NCBI GenBank assembly: GCA_963723355.1
Contig: CAVRQQ010000022.1
Span: 1-64,000, forward strand
Origin: JAFDBW01 sp963723355
GTDB taxonomy: Bacteria; Desulfobacterota; Desulfuromonadia; Desulfuromonadales; BM103
Length of the DNA stretch: 64,000 nucleotides
Direction of reading: 5' to 3'
Below the pieces are notes generated by a model, which had not been told where the DNA came from, searched no databases, and saw only the letters and a program-made list of their open reading frames with translations. Shown piece by piece: positions 55,458 through 64,000 of the stretch (positions within the stretch are counted from its first letter, which is position 1; each line of letters starts with the position of its first letter). Both the position numbers and the translations under genes were made by a program.

Positions 55458-56426
55458 ATGGATTTTGTCCTGACATTGCTGAATGACGATATTCGTCGCG
55501 TTGAAGAGCAGTTTCGCGAGGATCTGACCTCTCGTGTTCCCCTGATCCGCAAGGTCGGTGAATACGTGCTTGCCAGCGGTGGCAAACGTGTCCGACCGAT
55601 GATGTTGCTGCTCAGCGCACAACTGACCGGTTATCAGGGCAACGCGCACATCGGGCTGGCCAGCGTCGTCGAGTTCATCCACACGGCGACCCTGTTGCAT
55701 GATGATGTCGTCGATAGCGCCGTCCTGCGACGTGGCCAGGATTCGGCGAACGCAGTCTGGGGCAATGAGGCCAGCGTCCTGGTCGGAGATTTCCTGTTTG
55801 CCAAGTCTTTTTCGATTATGGTGCGCGAGGGAAACCTCGATATCCTGCGGACCCTCTCCGATGCCACAACACAGATGGCGGAGGGCGAGGTGCTGCAACT
55901 GATCAGCACCAGCGATGTCGAGCTTGACGAAGAGCACTATATCGAAGTGGTGCGAAACAAGACGGCTGTACTGCTTTCCGCAGCCAGCCGAAGTGGCGCA
56001 ATCCTGGGTGGCTGTTCCCCTGAAGAGGAGGAGGCTCTGGCTGCCTATGGAATGGATCTCGGCATCGCTTTCCAGTTTATGGATGACGCCCTGGATTATA
56101 TCGCCGATCAGGCCGAGTTCGGCAAAGAGTGTGGCCATGACCTGCTTGAGGGTAAGGTGACCTTGCCTCTCATCCATACTCTGAACAACTGTACAAACGA
56201 AGAACGCCAGAAGGTCGCAGCCATCGTCGAGCAGGAAGTCCTGCCGGACGATGACCTGCAATATGTTGTCCGTCTGATTCATTCTTACGACGGCATCGGC
56301 TACACCCGTGAAAGGGCAAAAACCCTGATCGAGTCGGCCAAAGCACACCTCTCCGGCTTTTCTGACTGCCCGGCCAAGGAAGCCATGCTCAGGCTTGCGG
56401 ACTACATCGTCAGCCGCAATCACTGA
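55458..56426 (+). CDS. ispB: Polyprenyl (octaprenyl-type) diphosphate synthase
   Basis: 322 residues, medium- to long-chain trans-prenyltransferase that makes the side chain of the respiratory quinone (menaquinone in this group). The first aspartate motif is DDVVD followed by RRGQDSAN, the second is FMDDALDY, and GGKRVRP lies at the N-terminus. The lack of the two-residue insertion in the first motif distinguishes it from the FPP synthase at 12785. Single gene, unbroken. Confidence 0.92.
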   Translation: MDFVLTLLNDDIRRVEEQFREDLTSRVPLIRKVGEYVLASGGKRVRPMMLLLSAQLTGYQGNAHIGLASVVEFIHTATLLHDDVVDSAVLRRGQDSANAVWGNEASVLVGDFLFAKSFSIMVREGNLDILRTLSDATTQMAEGEVLQLISTSDVELDEEHYIEVVRNKTAVLLSAASRSGAILGGCSPEEEEALAAYGMDLGIAFQFMDDALDYIADQAEFGKECGHDLLEGKVTLPLIHTLNNCTNEERQKVAAIVEQEVLPDDDLQYVVRLIHSYDGIGYTRERAKTLIESAKAHLSGFSDCPAKEAMLRLADYIVSRNH

Positions 56427-56573
56427 TTGTTCCGTCATATTCCTGTACACCCCCCCGTGTTTTAACGTTTTTTCAGCCGATATTTAACCGGGAACGCTGA
56501 TATTGCAGGTTTTCCCGTTTGGCCCGAAGTTTGCTCATGTATCTCCTATATTTATGTCAAACTTGTATTTACG

Positions 56574-56822
56574 ATGCGGGCAATTATGGATAACACGCAA
56601 CTGGTTCATCAGTTAATCTGTGATTTTGAAGGGCGGGAATACCTGATTGAAGTGTTCAGCCGTCCGGATGGCAGCCATTTTGCGCGCACGGTGTTCAGTC
56701 CTCAGGATGTGATTATCAGCGACGGATTCAGCTTTGAGGATGTACTGGTCAAACACCAGGACTTGTTGCCGCTTGCGATTCGTTCGAGAAAAATGCCCTG
56801 TTCATCGCGCCTGATGAATTAA
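56574..56822 (+). CDS. Small conserved-looking protein of unknown function
   Basis: 82 residues (ATG 56574, or ATG 56586 giving 78). No ribosome site is obvious. Composition is protein-like: an N-terminal segment CDFEGREYLIEVFSRPDGSHF with alternating hydrophobic strands, then a helix (FEDVLVKHQDLLPLAIRS). No signal peptide. It stops about 60 bases before the histidine kinase, so the two could be co-transcribed. I cannot name a family. Confidence 0.5.
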   Translation: MRAIMDNTQLVHQLICDFEGREYLIEVFSRPDGSHFARTVFSPQDVIISDGFSFEDVLVKHQDLLPLAIRSRKMPCSSRLMN

Positions 56823-56880
56823 CCCGTTCTCTACAATATCCGGCTATCAGTTCCGGTCGTCCTCCTGCTATACTGCCAGC

Positions 56881-59379
56881 ATGCCCCGCCTCTCCTTTCA
56901 TCGAAAAGTCCTCTACGTTTTCTGCGGACTGACTCTGGTGCCGCTGATTATTCTGGCCGTGTTTGCCGGACAGAGCCTTGACACTGTAGAACAACTCCTG
57001 CGTGACAGTGCGATCAGGGCTCTTGATGAACAGGCTTCTGAAACTCTCGAGCTGCGTGCGGTCATGGTCGCGGATGAGGTGCGCACCTTCCTTCGGCAGG
57101 TCGAAAGTGATCTCGCTGCGCTTGCGCAAATGCCGGTTGACGCGGAAATCTACACCTGGTTCAGCGAGAGCCATCGCCGCCCGGTGTGGATTCGTGCCGG
57201 AACCAACCAGGACCCTCGCGAAGAGCGGCCTTCCGTGCGGCTCTACAAGGAGATCGCCTTCGTAGGCGCTGATGGTGTGGAGCGTTTGCGGGTACTGGAT
57301 GGCAGTGTCTCAAACCTTCTGCGCGATGTGTCAGATCCGCAAAACACCACTTACCTGACAGAAACCTATTTCAGTGCTGCCAGTGGATTGCCGCGAGGGC
57401 GGATCTATGTTTCACATGTTACGGGCTGGCACGTCAGTAAACAGGACCAGCTTCTTGATGCGGACACTCCCGAAGAAGCGATTGAGGGGGCCACCTATGA
57501 AGGGATCGTTCGTTTCGCCCAGCCGGTCTATGCCGACGACGGCTTGTTGCAGGGTGTGGTCGTTTTGTCGCTTGATCATCGCCACCTGATGGAGTTTACC
57601 CAGCATATCACTCCTGCCGACGAGAACTTCGTCGTCTTTCCTTCTTACCAGAGCGGCAATTATGCCTTCATGTTCGATGATGAGGGCTGGATCATTACTC
57701 ACCCCAAGTTCTGGGATATCCGTGGCCTGGACAAGGATGGCCATCTGGTCGCCCCTTATACGGAAGACTCCTCACCTGAGGATGTCGCCAGGGGAACCAT
57801 CCCGTTCAATTTACGTGAGGCGGCGTTTATTCATCCAAACTATCCGGATGTTCATCGTTCGATTCAAGGTGGGCAGTCAGGAGTGCTTGACGTGACCAAT
57901 GTGGGTGGCTCGCAGAAGATCATGGCGTTTGCCCCGATTTTCTATGATTCGGGGCCTTACGCGGAAAAAGGTGTCTTTGGCGGGATTACGATCGGTGCAG
58001 AGGTTGGCCAGTTCCATAAAATGGCCGAAGCCGCTTCGCTGAATATCCGTCAGCTCTACAAAGCCTTTTTGACCGGCGCCTGGGTGATGATCGGCCTGAC
58101 CGCCCTGCTGGTCGTTTATGTTGCCTATCGCCTCTCCCATAATATCACCAGTCCCTTGTCTACTCTGATCGCCGGGACCCAGGAAATGTCGCGTGGCAAA
58201 CTGGTGACGCAGCTGGAAATTACCAGCCCGGTTGAGGTCGCGGAACTGGCTACGGCATTCAACTCCATGGCCAGGCAACTGGGTGAACGCCGTGAAAGGT
58301 TACTCAAGGCGCTTGCCGTTTTACGCCGGTCGCGTAAGGAAATCAAGCAGGAGAGAGATTTCAAGCAGACGATTGTAGAGAATGTGGATGTCGGCATCCT
58401 GACCCTTGACAGTAAACAACATGTGACATCCTTAAATGGTGCCGCACGCAGGATCCTACGGGTTGAGGCCGGACAGTCGGGTCATTTACCTGTCAACGAT
58501 ATCCTGCACGATTTTCCCGAACTGTTTGATGCCTTATCAAGAAGCCTGAAGGCGGAGCGCTGGAGCGAGTACGTGACCCTCGAGAGGGGTGGCCGCTCGC
58601 TGACCTACCGGCTGGCTCTCCACGCACTGTCCTCCGGCGGCGATGGAGGCTCTATCCTGACGATAGAGGACTTGACCGAGCGCGTCAATTTCAGACTGAG
58701 AATGGCTCGTTTCGAGCGTCTCGCTTCGCTCGGCCGGCTTTCTGCCGGGATCGCCCATGAAGTACGCAACCCGCTGACCGGTATCAGCCTGTTACTGGAT
58801 GAACTGCACGACCGCTTGTTGGCGAATCCCGAAGACCAGGGCCTGATCCAGCGCGCCCTGGAGGAGATCGAGCGCCTGGAGGGGCTGGTCAACGAACTGC
58901 TGAATTTTGCCTCGCCGCCGGACGCGCGCCTGGCTCCCGGCGACCTTGCAGAAGTCCTGCGCGACACTCTTTTCCTGGTCAGCAAACAGTTCCAGAAGCA
59001 GAAGGTCCACCTCATCGAAGATATCCCTGAACAGTTGCCACATCCCCAGATCGACAGCGGCCGGCTCAAGCAGGCCATTCTGAACCTGCTGACCAATGCC
59101 CTTGATGCGATGCCCGACGGAGGAGAGTTGTTCCTTTCGGTACAACGTGCGGCAGATGGAGCCTGGCTGACAATCCGTGATACGGGGCATGGGGTCCCTG
59201 CTGATCGCCTGGAGCTGATCTTTGAGCCTTTTTACACGACCAAAGGAGAGGGGACCGGGTTGGGTCTATCGATTACGCACACGATCATTGCCGGCCATGG
59301 CGGTCGTATAGAAGTAAAGAGCCGTGAAGGTGAAGGAACCGAGTTTAAAATATATCTCCCCGATAGTGGCCAAATTTAG
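56881..59379 (+). CDS. Sensor histidine kinase with dCache, HAMP and PAS domains
   Basis: 832 residues, unbroken. A first membrane helix (VFCGLTLVPLIILAVFAG), a large extracytoplasmic double-Cache sensor (about residues 35-390), a second helix (AWVMIGLTALLVVYVAYRL, about 405), HAMP (ITSPLSTLIAGTQEMSRGKL), a PAS domain, the HisKA phospho-acceptor in GIAHEVRNPLTG (about 625) and an HATPase domain with NLLTNALDAMP, DTGHGVP and GTGLGLSI. Cache domains usually bind small organic molecules such as amino or carboxylic acids. It pairs with the sigma54 regulator downstream. Confidence 0.93.
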   Translation: MPRLSFHRKVLYVFCGLTLVPLIILAVFAGQSLDTVEQLLRDSAIRALDEQASETLELRAVMVADEVRTFLRQVESDLAALAQMPVDAEIYTWFSESHRRPVWIRAGTNQDPREERPSVRLYKEIAFVGADGVERLRVLDGSVSNLLRDVSDPQNTTYLTETYFSAASGLPRGRIYVSHVTGWHVSKQDQLLDADTPEEAIEGATYEGIVRFAQPVYADDGLLQGVVVLSLDHRHLMEFTQHITPADENFVVFPSYQSGNYAFMFDDEGWIITHPKFWDIRGLDKDGHLVAPYTEDSSPEDVARGTIPFNLREAAFIHPNYPDVHRSIQGGQSGVLDVTNVGGSQKIMAFAPIFYDSGPYAEKGVFGGITIGAEVGQFHKMAEAASLNIRQLYKAFLTGAWVMIGLTALLVVYVAYRLSHNITSPLSTLIAGTQEMSRGKLVTQLEITSPVEVAELATAFNSMARQLGERRERLLKALAVLRRSRKEIKQERDFKQTIVENVDVGILTLDSKQHVTSLNGAARRILRVEAGQSGHLPVNDILHDFPELFDALSRSLKAERWSEYVTLERGGRSLTYRLALHALSSGGDGGSILTIEDLTERVNFRLRMARFERLASLGRLSAGIAHEVRNPLTGISLLLDELHDRLLANPEDQGLIQRALEEIERLEGLVNELLNFASPPDARLAPGDLAEVLRDTLFLVSKQFQKQKVHLIEDIPEQLPHPQIDSGRLKQAILNLLTNALDAMPDGGELFLSVQRAADGAWLTIRDTGHGVPADRLELIFEPFYTTKGEGTGLGLSITHTIIAGHGGRIEVKSREGEGTEFKIYLPDSGQI

Positions 59380-59397
59380 CCCGCAGGGCGAGTCGGC

Positions 59398-59448
59398 TTG
59401 TTGCAAAAAATGGGCAACAAATAAAAAATGGCCATATTCAGCCATTTT
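59398..59448 (+). promoter_or_regulatory. Two adjacent inverted repeats between kinase and regulator
   Basis: TTGTTGC-N9-GCAACAA (59398-59420) is directly followed by AAAATGGC-N8-GCCATTTT (59425-59448), both perfect. They may be binding sites for the response regulator, or hairpins that reduce read-through from the kinase gene. They lie 76 bases before the regulator start. Confidence 0.45.
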
Positions 59449-59523
59449 ATGTTGCCTCAGGTTCTGCCTGTCACTAGAATGCCTCCAGTCAATTACCCCA
59501 AGGACAAATCAGAGAGGTTCAGC

Positions 59524-60913
59524 ATGGAACGTATCCTGATCGTGGATGATGAGGCATTCATCCGCGAAAACCTGGAAAGAATTCTCGAGGAAGATGGTTA
59601 TCATCCTCTCTCCACTGATAATGGTGATGATGCTATCAGGGAAGTCGGCGAATCGGACGTTGACCTGGTCCTGCTCGATCTGAATCTTGGCGCGCAGAGC
59701 GGCCTGGATGTCTTGCGTGCCTTGCGTGAGATCGATCCGGGAATCCTGGTGATCATCATCACCGGTTACGGCACGGTGGAGAGTGCTGTCGAAGCACTGA
59801 AGATGGGCGCATACGATTATATCAAAAAGCCCTTCAAGGCAGATGCCATTCGCCTGATCGTGCGACTGGCCCTGGAGACCCAGAACCTGCGTCGTGAGGT
59901 CCGTCAGTTGCGGCGTGGGTCGCAGGGCAAGGACTTGTCCGGCGACAACATGATGATCGGCTCCAGCACCCAGTTGACTCAGGTCTACCGGCAGATTCGG
60001 GAAGTTGCCAAGCACGAGACTTCAACCGTCCTGATTACCGGTGAGTCAGGCACGGGCAAGGAGCTGGTTGCCAAGTCGATCCACCACTTATCCCCTCGCA
60101 ACGGCAAACCGTTCATCGAAATAAACTGTGGCTCTCTGCCGTTTAACCTTGCTGGAAACAGAGTTGTTTGGTCATGAGCGGGGCGCCTTCACCGATGCCA
60201 AGAATCGTAAAATAGGGCTTTTCGAAGAGGCGAATGGCGGTACGATCTTTCTTGACGAGATCGGTGAAATGGACATGAATCTCCAGGTCAAGCTGCTCAG
60301 GGTTCTCGAAGACCGTAAGATTCGCCGGTTGGGCGGGAGCAGGAGCATTGATATCGATGTCCGTGTTGTGGCCGCGACCAACCTGGAATTGAAAGAGGCG
60401 ATTGAGCAGAAAAACTTTCGTGAGGACCTGTACTACCGGCTCAATGTGTTCCCGATCCATGTTGCGCCGTTGCGCGACCGTCGTGAAGATATTCCACCTT
60501 TGTTGGATTTTTTCCTCAGGCATTTCAGCAAGGAGTTCCACAAGAATGTCCGGGAAGTCTCGCGCTCAGCGCTTGACCTCCTGATGCGTTACCATTGGCC
60601 GGGAAATGTGCGTGAATTGCGCAACGTGGTGGAGCGCATCTGTATCATGCACAACCAGGAAACGATAACGCCGGACTGCCTGCCACGGGAGATCTGGGGT
60701 GACAAACCGAAGGATCAGGCCTCGTTCGAATGCCAGATCCCGCCGGAAGGGATCCTGTTCGAAGAAATCGTCGGCCGACTGGAAAAAGACCTGATCTCCC
60801 AGGCGGTCGTGATTACCGGTGGCAACGTTGCGAAAACGGCACGTCTTCTCAATCTTCCACGAGGAACGCTGCGCTACAAAATGGAGAAATATAATTTGGC
60901 CGAAGGTTCCTGA
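59524..60913 (+). CDS. Sigma54-dependent NtrC-type response regulator (one frameshift)
   Basis: About 463 residues. The receiver has the phospho-acceptor in LVLLDLNLG and the lysine in YIKKPF. The AAA+ domain has Walker A GESGTGKE, the L1 loop reads GAFTDA in place of the more usual GAFTGA, and Walker B is GTIFLDEIGEMD. A Fis-type helix-turn-helix ends the protein (NVAKTARLLNLPRGTLRYKM). ATG 59524 is chosen behind GAGAGG; the in-frame upstream ATG 59428 would add residues before the receiver. The frame changes near 60150, just after CGSLP, so an L-L-E-T-E-L-F-G-H stretch follows in another frame. Confidence 0.9.
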
Positions 60914-61172
60914 TCTCGTAAATCTGCTTGTCAATTCATTCATGAGGAACAGCCGATAAAGGTCTTATGTGGCACGGTCCAGAGATAACTTGTTCAAAAC
61001 CCATGAACTGTGGGGCTTTTATAGCTGGTGAGCTTCTTTTAACCAAGGGATAAGCACGTTGCGTCTGATACTATAAATGATGCTCAAGTTGCCGGGATGT
61101 CTCACTCGAGCCTGGTCGAAAACAGATGATTTTCGAACTGCATTTCCCCAGCATTTCCTATATCCTCACCCT

Positions 61173-63429
61173 GTGGATTATTTGCGCTATAAAATCATCA
61201 TCGAGGGGATCGTCCAGGGGGTCGGTTTCCGGCCCTTCATATACCAGTTGGCAGAACGTTTCGGCCTGTCCGGTTCGGTTTGCAACGACACCCGCGGTGT
61301 GACCATTGAAGTGGAGGGGGCAGCAGAACCTCTGCAACAATTTGTTGCGGCCATCAGTGATCAGAAGCCTCCCCTGGCCGTAATCCAGTCGGTCGATATA
61401 CAGACGATCCCTGTTCTGGGCTGTAAGGGTTTCACAATTCTGCATAGCGCCGTCGATGAGACCCGTCGGGCCCAGATCGCGCCCGACACCTTTGTCTGCG
61501 ATGACTGTCTCGCTGAACTGTTTGACCCGGCTGATCGCCGGTACCGTTACCCTTTTATCAACTGCACCAATTGCGGACCGCGATATACGATCGTCACCGG
61601 CATCCCTTACGACCGGCCGCTGACCACCATGGCCGATTTCCCGCTGTGTATCGAATGCCAGGCAGAGTATGACGATCCGGCGTCTCGTCGCTTCCACGCC
61701 CAACCGAATGCCTGCCCGGTCTGTGGCCCCCGATTACAGCTGGTTGCTGCCGACGGGTCGGCTCTCGATTGTGTCGACCCCGTGGCAGAAACGATTCGTC
61801 GTTTAAGAGCCGGGCAGATTGTCGCCATCAAGGGCCTGGGAGGCTACCATCTTGCGGTGGATGCTGCCAACCAGGAAGCGGTGGCCGAGCTGCGCCGGCG
61901 CAAACAGCGTGATGAGAAGCCTTTCGCCCTGATGGCGAAGAATCTTGAGGCCGTGACGGAGCTGGCGGTCGTCGGGTCTGATGAGGCACGCCTGCTGCAG
62001 GGCACCGAACGACCGATCGTGTTATTGGGGAAGCGGTCCGGCCACGGCCTTGCCGGGAATATTGCTCCCGGCAACCGTTGTTTCGGTGTGATGCTGCCGT
62101 ACACACCGTTGCACCACCTGCTGCTGCAGAATTTTAAATCCCTGGTCATGACCAGCGCCAACCTCTCCGACGAGCCGATTGCCTTTGAGGATGATGACGC
62201 CCGGCAGCGGTTGGCGGCGATTGCCGATGCTTTTCTGAGTCACAACCGGCGCATTCACACCCGTGTCGATGACTCGATTGCCCGGGTCATGGCCGGCCGG
62301 CCGCTGCTGTTACGCCGTTCACGCGGATTTGTCCCGCGGGGCGTGGCCTTGCCCGGTGAAAGCTGTGCCGTACTGGCGGTTGGTGCGGAATTGAAGAACA
62401 CCATCTGCCTGACCCGCGGCGACCGCGCCTTTTTGAGCCAGCATGTCGGCGACCTGAAAAACCTCGAGGTCTACGAATCTTTCCGGAACACGATCAGTCA
62501 CATGCGCAGGCTTCTCGAAGTCGAACCACAGCGGGTCGCACACGATCTGCATCCCGATTACTATTCGACACGCTATGCTCTGGAAGAAAGCGGGCTGCCT
62601 GCAGTCGCAGTCCAGCATCATCATGCGCATCTGGCCAGTTGCCTGGCCGAACACGGCATTCGTGAACCGGCCATCGGGGTTATTTTTGACGGGATCGGTT
62701 ACGGTGCCGACGGCCATATCTGGGGCGGTGAATTCCTGGTCGGCGATCTGAAGGAGTTTCAGCGCCATGGTCATCTGCGCTACCAGCCGATGCCCGGTGG
62801 TGACCTGGCCACCAGGGAGCCCTGGCGTATGGCGCTGAGTTACCTGCAATCAGTATTCGGTGAAGTTCCCGGTGACCTGAAATGCTTTAGCAGGTATTGC
62901 CGAAAACGAGCTGCGACTGGTTTGCCAGGCGATGGTCAAACGAATCAACACGCCCCTTACCTCCAGCTGCGGTCGCCTGTTTGACGCCGTAGCGTCGATA
63001 ATCGGCCTGCGCCAGGTGGTTTCCTTCGAAGGGCAGGCGGCCATGGAGCTGGAAATGCTCGCCGATCCGGGCCAATCAACGGCTTACCCCTGGCAGTTGT
63101 CACACCAGGACGGCCAGATTATCTGTGACCCGGCGCAAATGATCGAATCGATCGTCAAAGATCATCTCTCAGGTGTCGGCGGCAGACGGATTGCCGGGCG
63201 TTTCCACCTTTCCCTGGCCATGATGATTGAAGAGGTCTGTGCTCAATTGCAGCAGCAGACCGGCCTGAAACAGGTTGTTTTGTCTGGCGGGGTCTTTCAG
63301 AACTGCCTGTTGACGGAGATGGTGGTGCCCCGCCTGGAGAAAGCAGGTCTGACAGTCCTCACCCACACACTGGTCCCTCCCAATGACGGTGGCCTGGCTC
63401 TCGGGCAAGCGGTGGTTGCCGCAGCCTAG
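61173..63429 (+). CDS. hypF: Carbamoyltransferase HypF, [NiFe]-hydrogenase maturation (one frameshift)
   Basis: Makes the thiocarboxamide on HypE that becomes the CN ligands of the hydrogenase active site. About 752 residues from GTG 61173, the normal size; the in-frame ATG at 61077 would add 32 unrelated residues. Domains in order are acylphosphatase (GIVQGVGFRPF), two zinc fingers (CDDC, CTNCGPR; CIEC, CPVCGPR), a YrdC-like domain (KGLGGYHLAVDA, KPFALMA) and a Kae1-like carbamoyltransferase domain (VQHHHAHLASC, FDGIGYGADG, LSGGVFQN). The frame changes near 62885 (LKC to AGIAENELRL). No hypCDE or hydrogenase gene lies in the window. Confidence 0.93.
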
Positions 63430-63487
63430 GATCTTTTATTAATCTTTTTGCAGAATTAGGAAACATCTAAAAAAATAGATGTCTGTC

Positions 63488-63516
63488 TCGACCGAATGCC
63501 GCGACATGGTTATAAT
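63488..63516 (+). promoter_or_regulatory. Promoter of the M16 peptidase gene
   Basis: TCGACC (63488-63493) and a perfect TATAAT (63511-63516), spacer 17, about 50 bases before the start codon. Confidence 0.55.
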
Positions 63517-63565
63517 GGGTTGGACAGACAAATTAACATTTAGCGGATTAAGGATAATCAAACAG

Positions 63566-64000
63566 ATGAATCGATACATTGCGCTGATCTTTAGCATGCT
63601 TCTTCTTTGCTTTCAGGGCGTGGCCCTTGGTAGCACCGTACTTGAGGACAAGGTGTTTGAACACCGGTTTGACAACGGGCTCAAATTGCTCGTGGTTGAG
63701 CGGCACGACACGCCGGTCGTCTCGGCCTACATCACCATCGGGGTCGGCTCGGTACACGAAACCAGCGAGACCCGTGGTGTGGCTCACCTGCTCGAACATA
63801 TGCTGTTCAAAGGGACCAAGACTCTCGGGACCACGGACTATACAAAAGAAAAACCTTTGCTCGAGGAAATTGAACGGGTCGGCAGTCAGCTTGACGCCCT
63901 GCGTCTGCAAAATGATGTCTCCCCGGCCGAGGTTGCCGCACTGGAAAAACAGCTGACCGACCTGCAGGCAGAACACAAGCAGTACGTGGTCAAGGACGTA
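63566..64000 (+). CDS. Zinc peptidase, family M16 (N-terminal part, cut by window end)
   Basis: ATG 63566 behind AAGGA. A signal peptide (ALIFSMLLLCFQGVALG) opens the protein. The inverted zinc motif HLLEHMLFKGT (HxxEH) near residue 75 and FDNGLKLLVVERHDTPVVSA are typical of M16 proteases of the PqqL/insulinase type. The following helix (LLEEIERVGSQLDALRLQN) is an insertion often seen in exported members. The frame is open to the end of the window. Probably periplasmic. Confidence 0.93.
   Translation, partial: MNRYIALIFSMLLLCFQGVALGSTVLEDKVFEHRFDNGLKLLVVERHDTPVVSAYITIGVGSVHETSETRGVAHLLEHMLFKGTKTLGTTDYTKEKPLLEEIERVGSQLDALRLQNDVSPAEVAALEKQLTDLQAEHKQYVVKDV

Noticed and set aside
55380..56450. 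356-residue minus-strand frame opposite ispB
   Set aside because: The plus strand carries an intact prenyl synthase with both aspartate motifs; the opposite frame has no family features.

Overview
The window looks like a chromosomal segment from a Desulfuromonadales-type deltaproteobacterium (Geobacter / Desulfuromonas / Pelobacter relatives). Pointers are a PpcA-type triheme cytochrome c7, an atypical type II secretion secretin with a C-terminal cohesin domain next to pseudopilins, a system II (ResB/CcsA) cytochrome c maturation pair, a cbb3 oxidase cluster, bacteriohemerythrin, a HypF hydrogenase maturase and a GEMM-I riboswitch of the kind common in Geobacter. I see no rRNA, tRNA, CRISPR array, phage or intact insertion sequence.

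Layout. 1-8.9 kb (+): secretin, two pseudopilins, ftsE, ftsX, an EnvC-like LytM protein, ctpA and a YibQ-like deacetylase in one tight run. 8.9-10.3 kb (-): an orphan ParA-type ATPase. 10.4-15.6 kb (+): xseA, an LytM peptidase, xseB, a farnesyl/geranylgeranyl diphosphate synthase and dxs. 15.6-19.8 kb (-): a small secreted protein, a zinc-ribbon/PilZ protein, a degenerate receiver-GAF protein, ResB and CcsA. 19.85-23.5 kb (+): a BirA-type operator followed by bioW-bioF-bioH-bioC. 23.6-28.5 kb: ArsR regulator, Ca2+/Na+ antiporter, DUF3108 protein, CBS-type pyrophosphatase, two tandem candidate small RNAs and a HAD phosphatase. 28.7-39.0 kb (+): a six-gene operon with a doubled set of circularly permuted ATP-grasp, Alpha-E and transglutaminase proteins, a DUF2126 amidoligase and a terminal glutaminase. 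39-46 kb: small genes (cytochrome c7, membrane-anchored XRE regulator, YqaE, hemerythrin, cytochrome c), a roughly 230-nt candidate ncRNA and a cyclic-dinucleotide riboswitch. 46.4-54.9 kb (-): ccoN-O-Q-P-G-H-I-S, a YtkA-like protein and a TauE/SafE-like protein. 55-64 kb (+): a broken small gene, ispB, a dCache histidine kinase with its sigma54 response regulator, hypF and the start of an M16 peptidase.

Quality warning. About 30 single-base frameshifts interrupt conserved housekeeping genes (ftsX, ctpA, bioH, bioC, hypF, ccoI, ccoO and others), often at short homopolymers, with intact conserved protein on both sides in another frame. I read these as mostly sequencing or assembly indels and annotate such genes full length, noting each break.

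Most interesting for follow-up: (i) the tandem small RNAs at 27.5-27.75 kb, each with its own promoter and a terminator hairpin whose loop carries the anti-Shine-Dalgarno string CCCCUCCU; (ii) the 42.5-42.73 kb ncRNA candidate that also carries a CCUCCUCCUU loop; (iii) the doubled ATP-grasp/Alpha-E/transglutaminase operon ending in a glutaminase; (iv) the cyclic-dinucleotide riboswitch controlling a 76-residue protein of unknown function.
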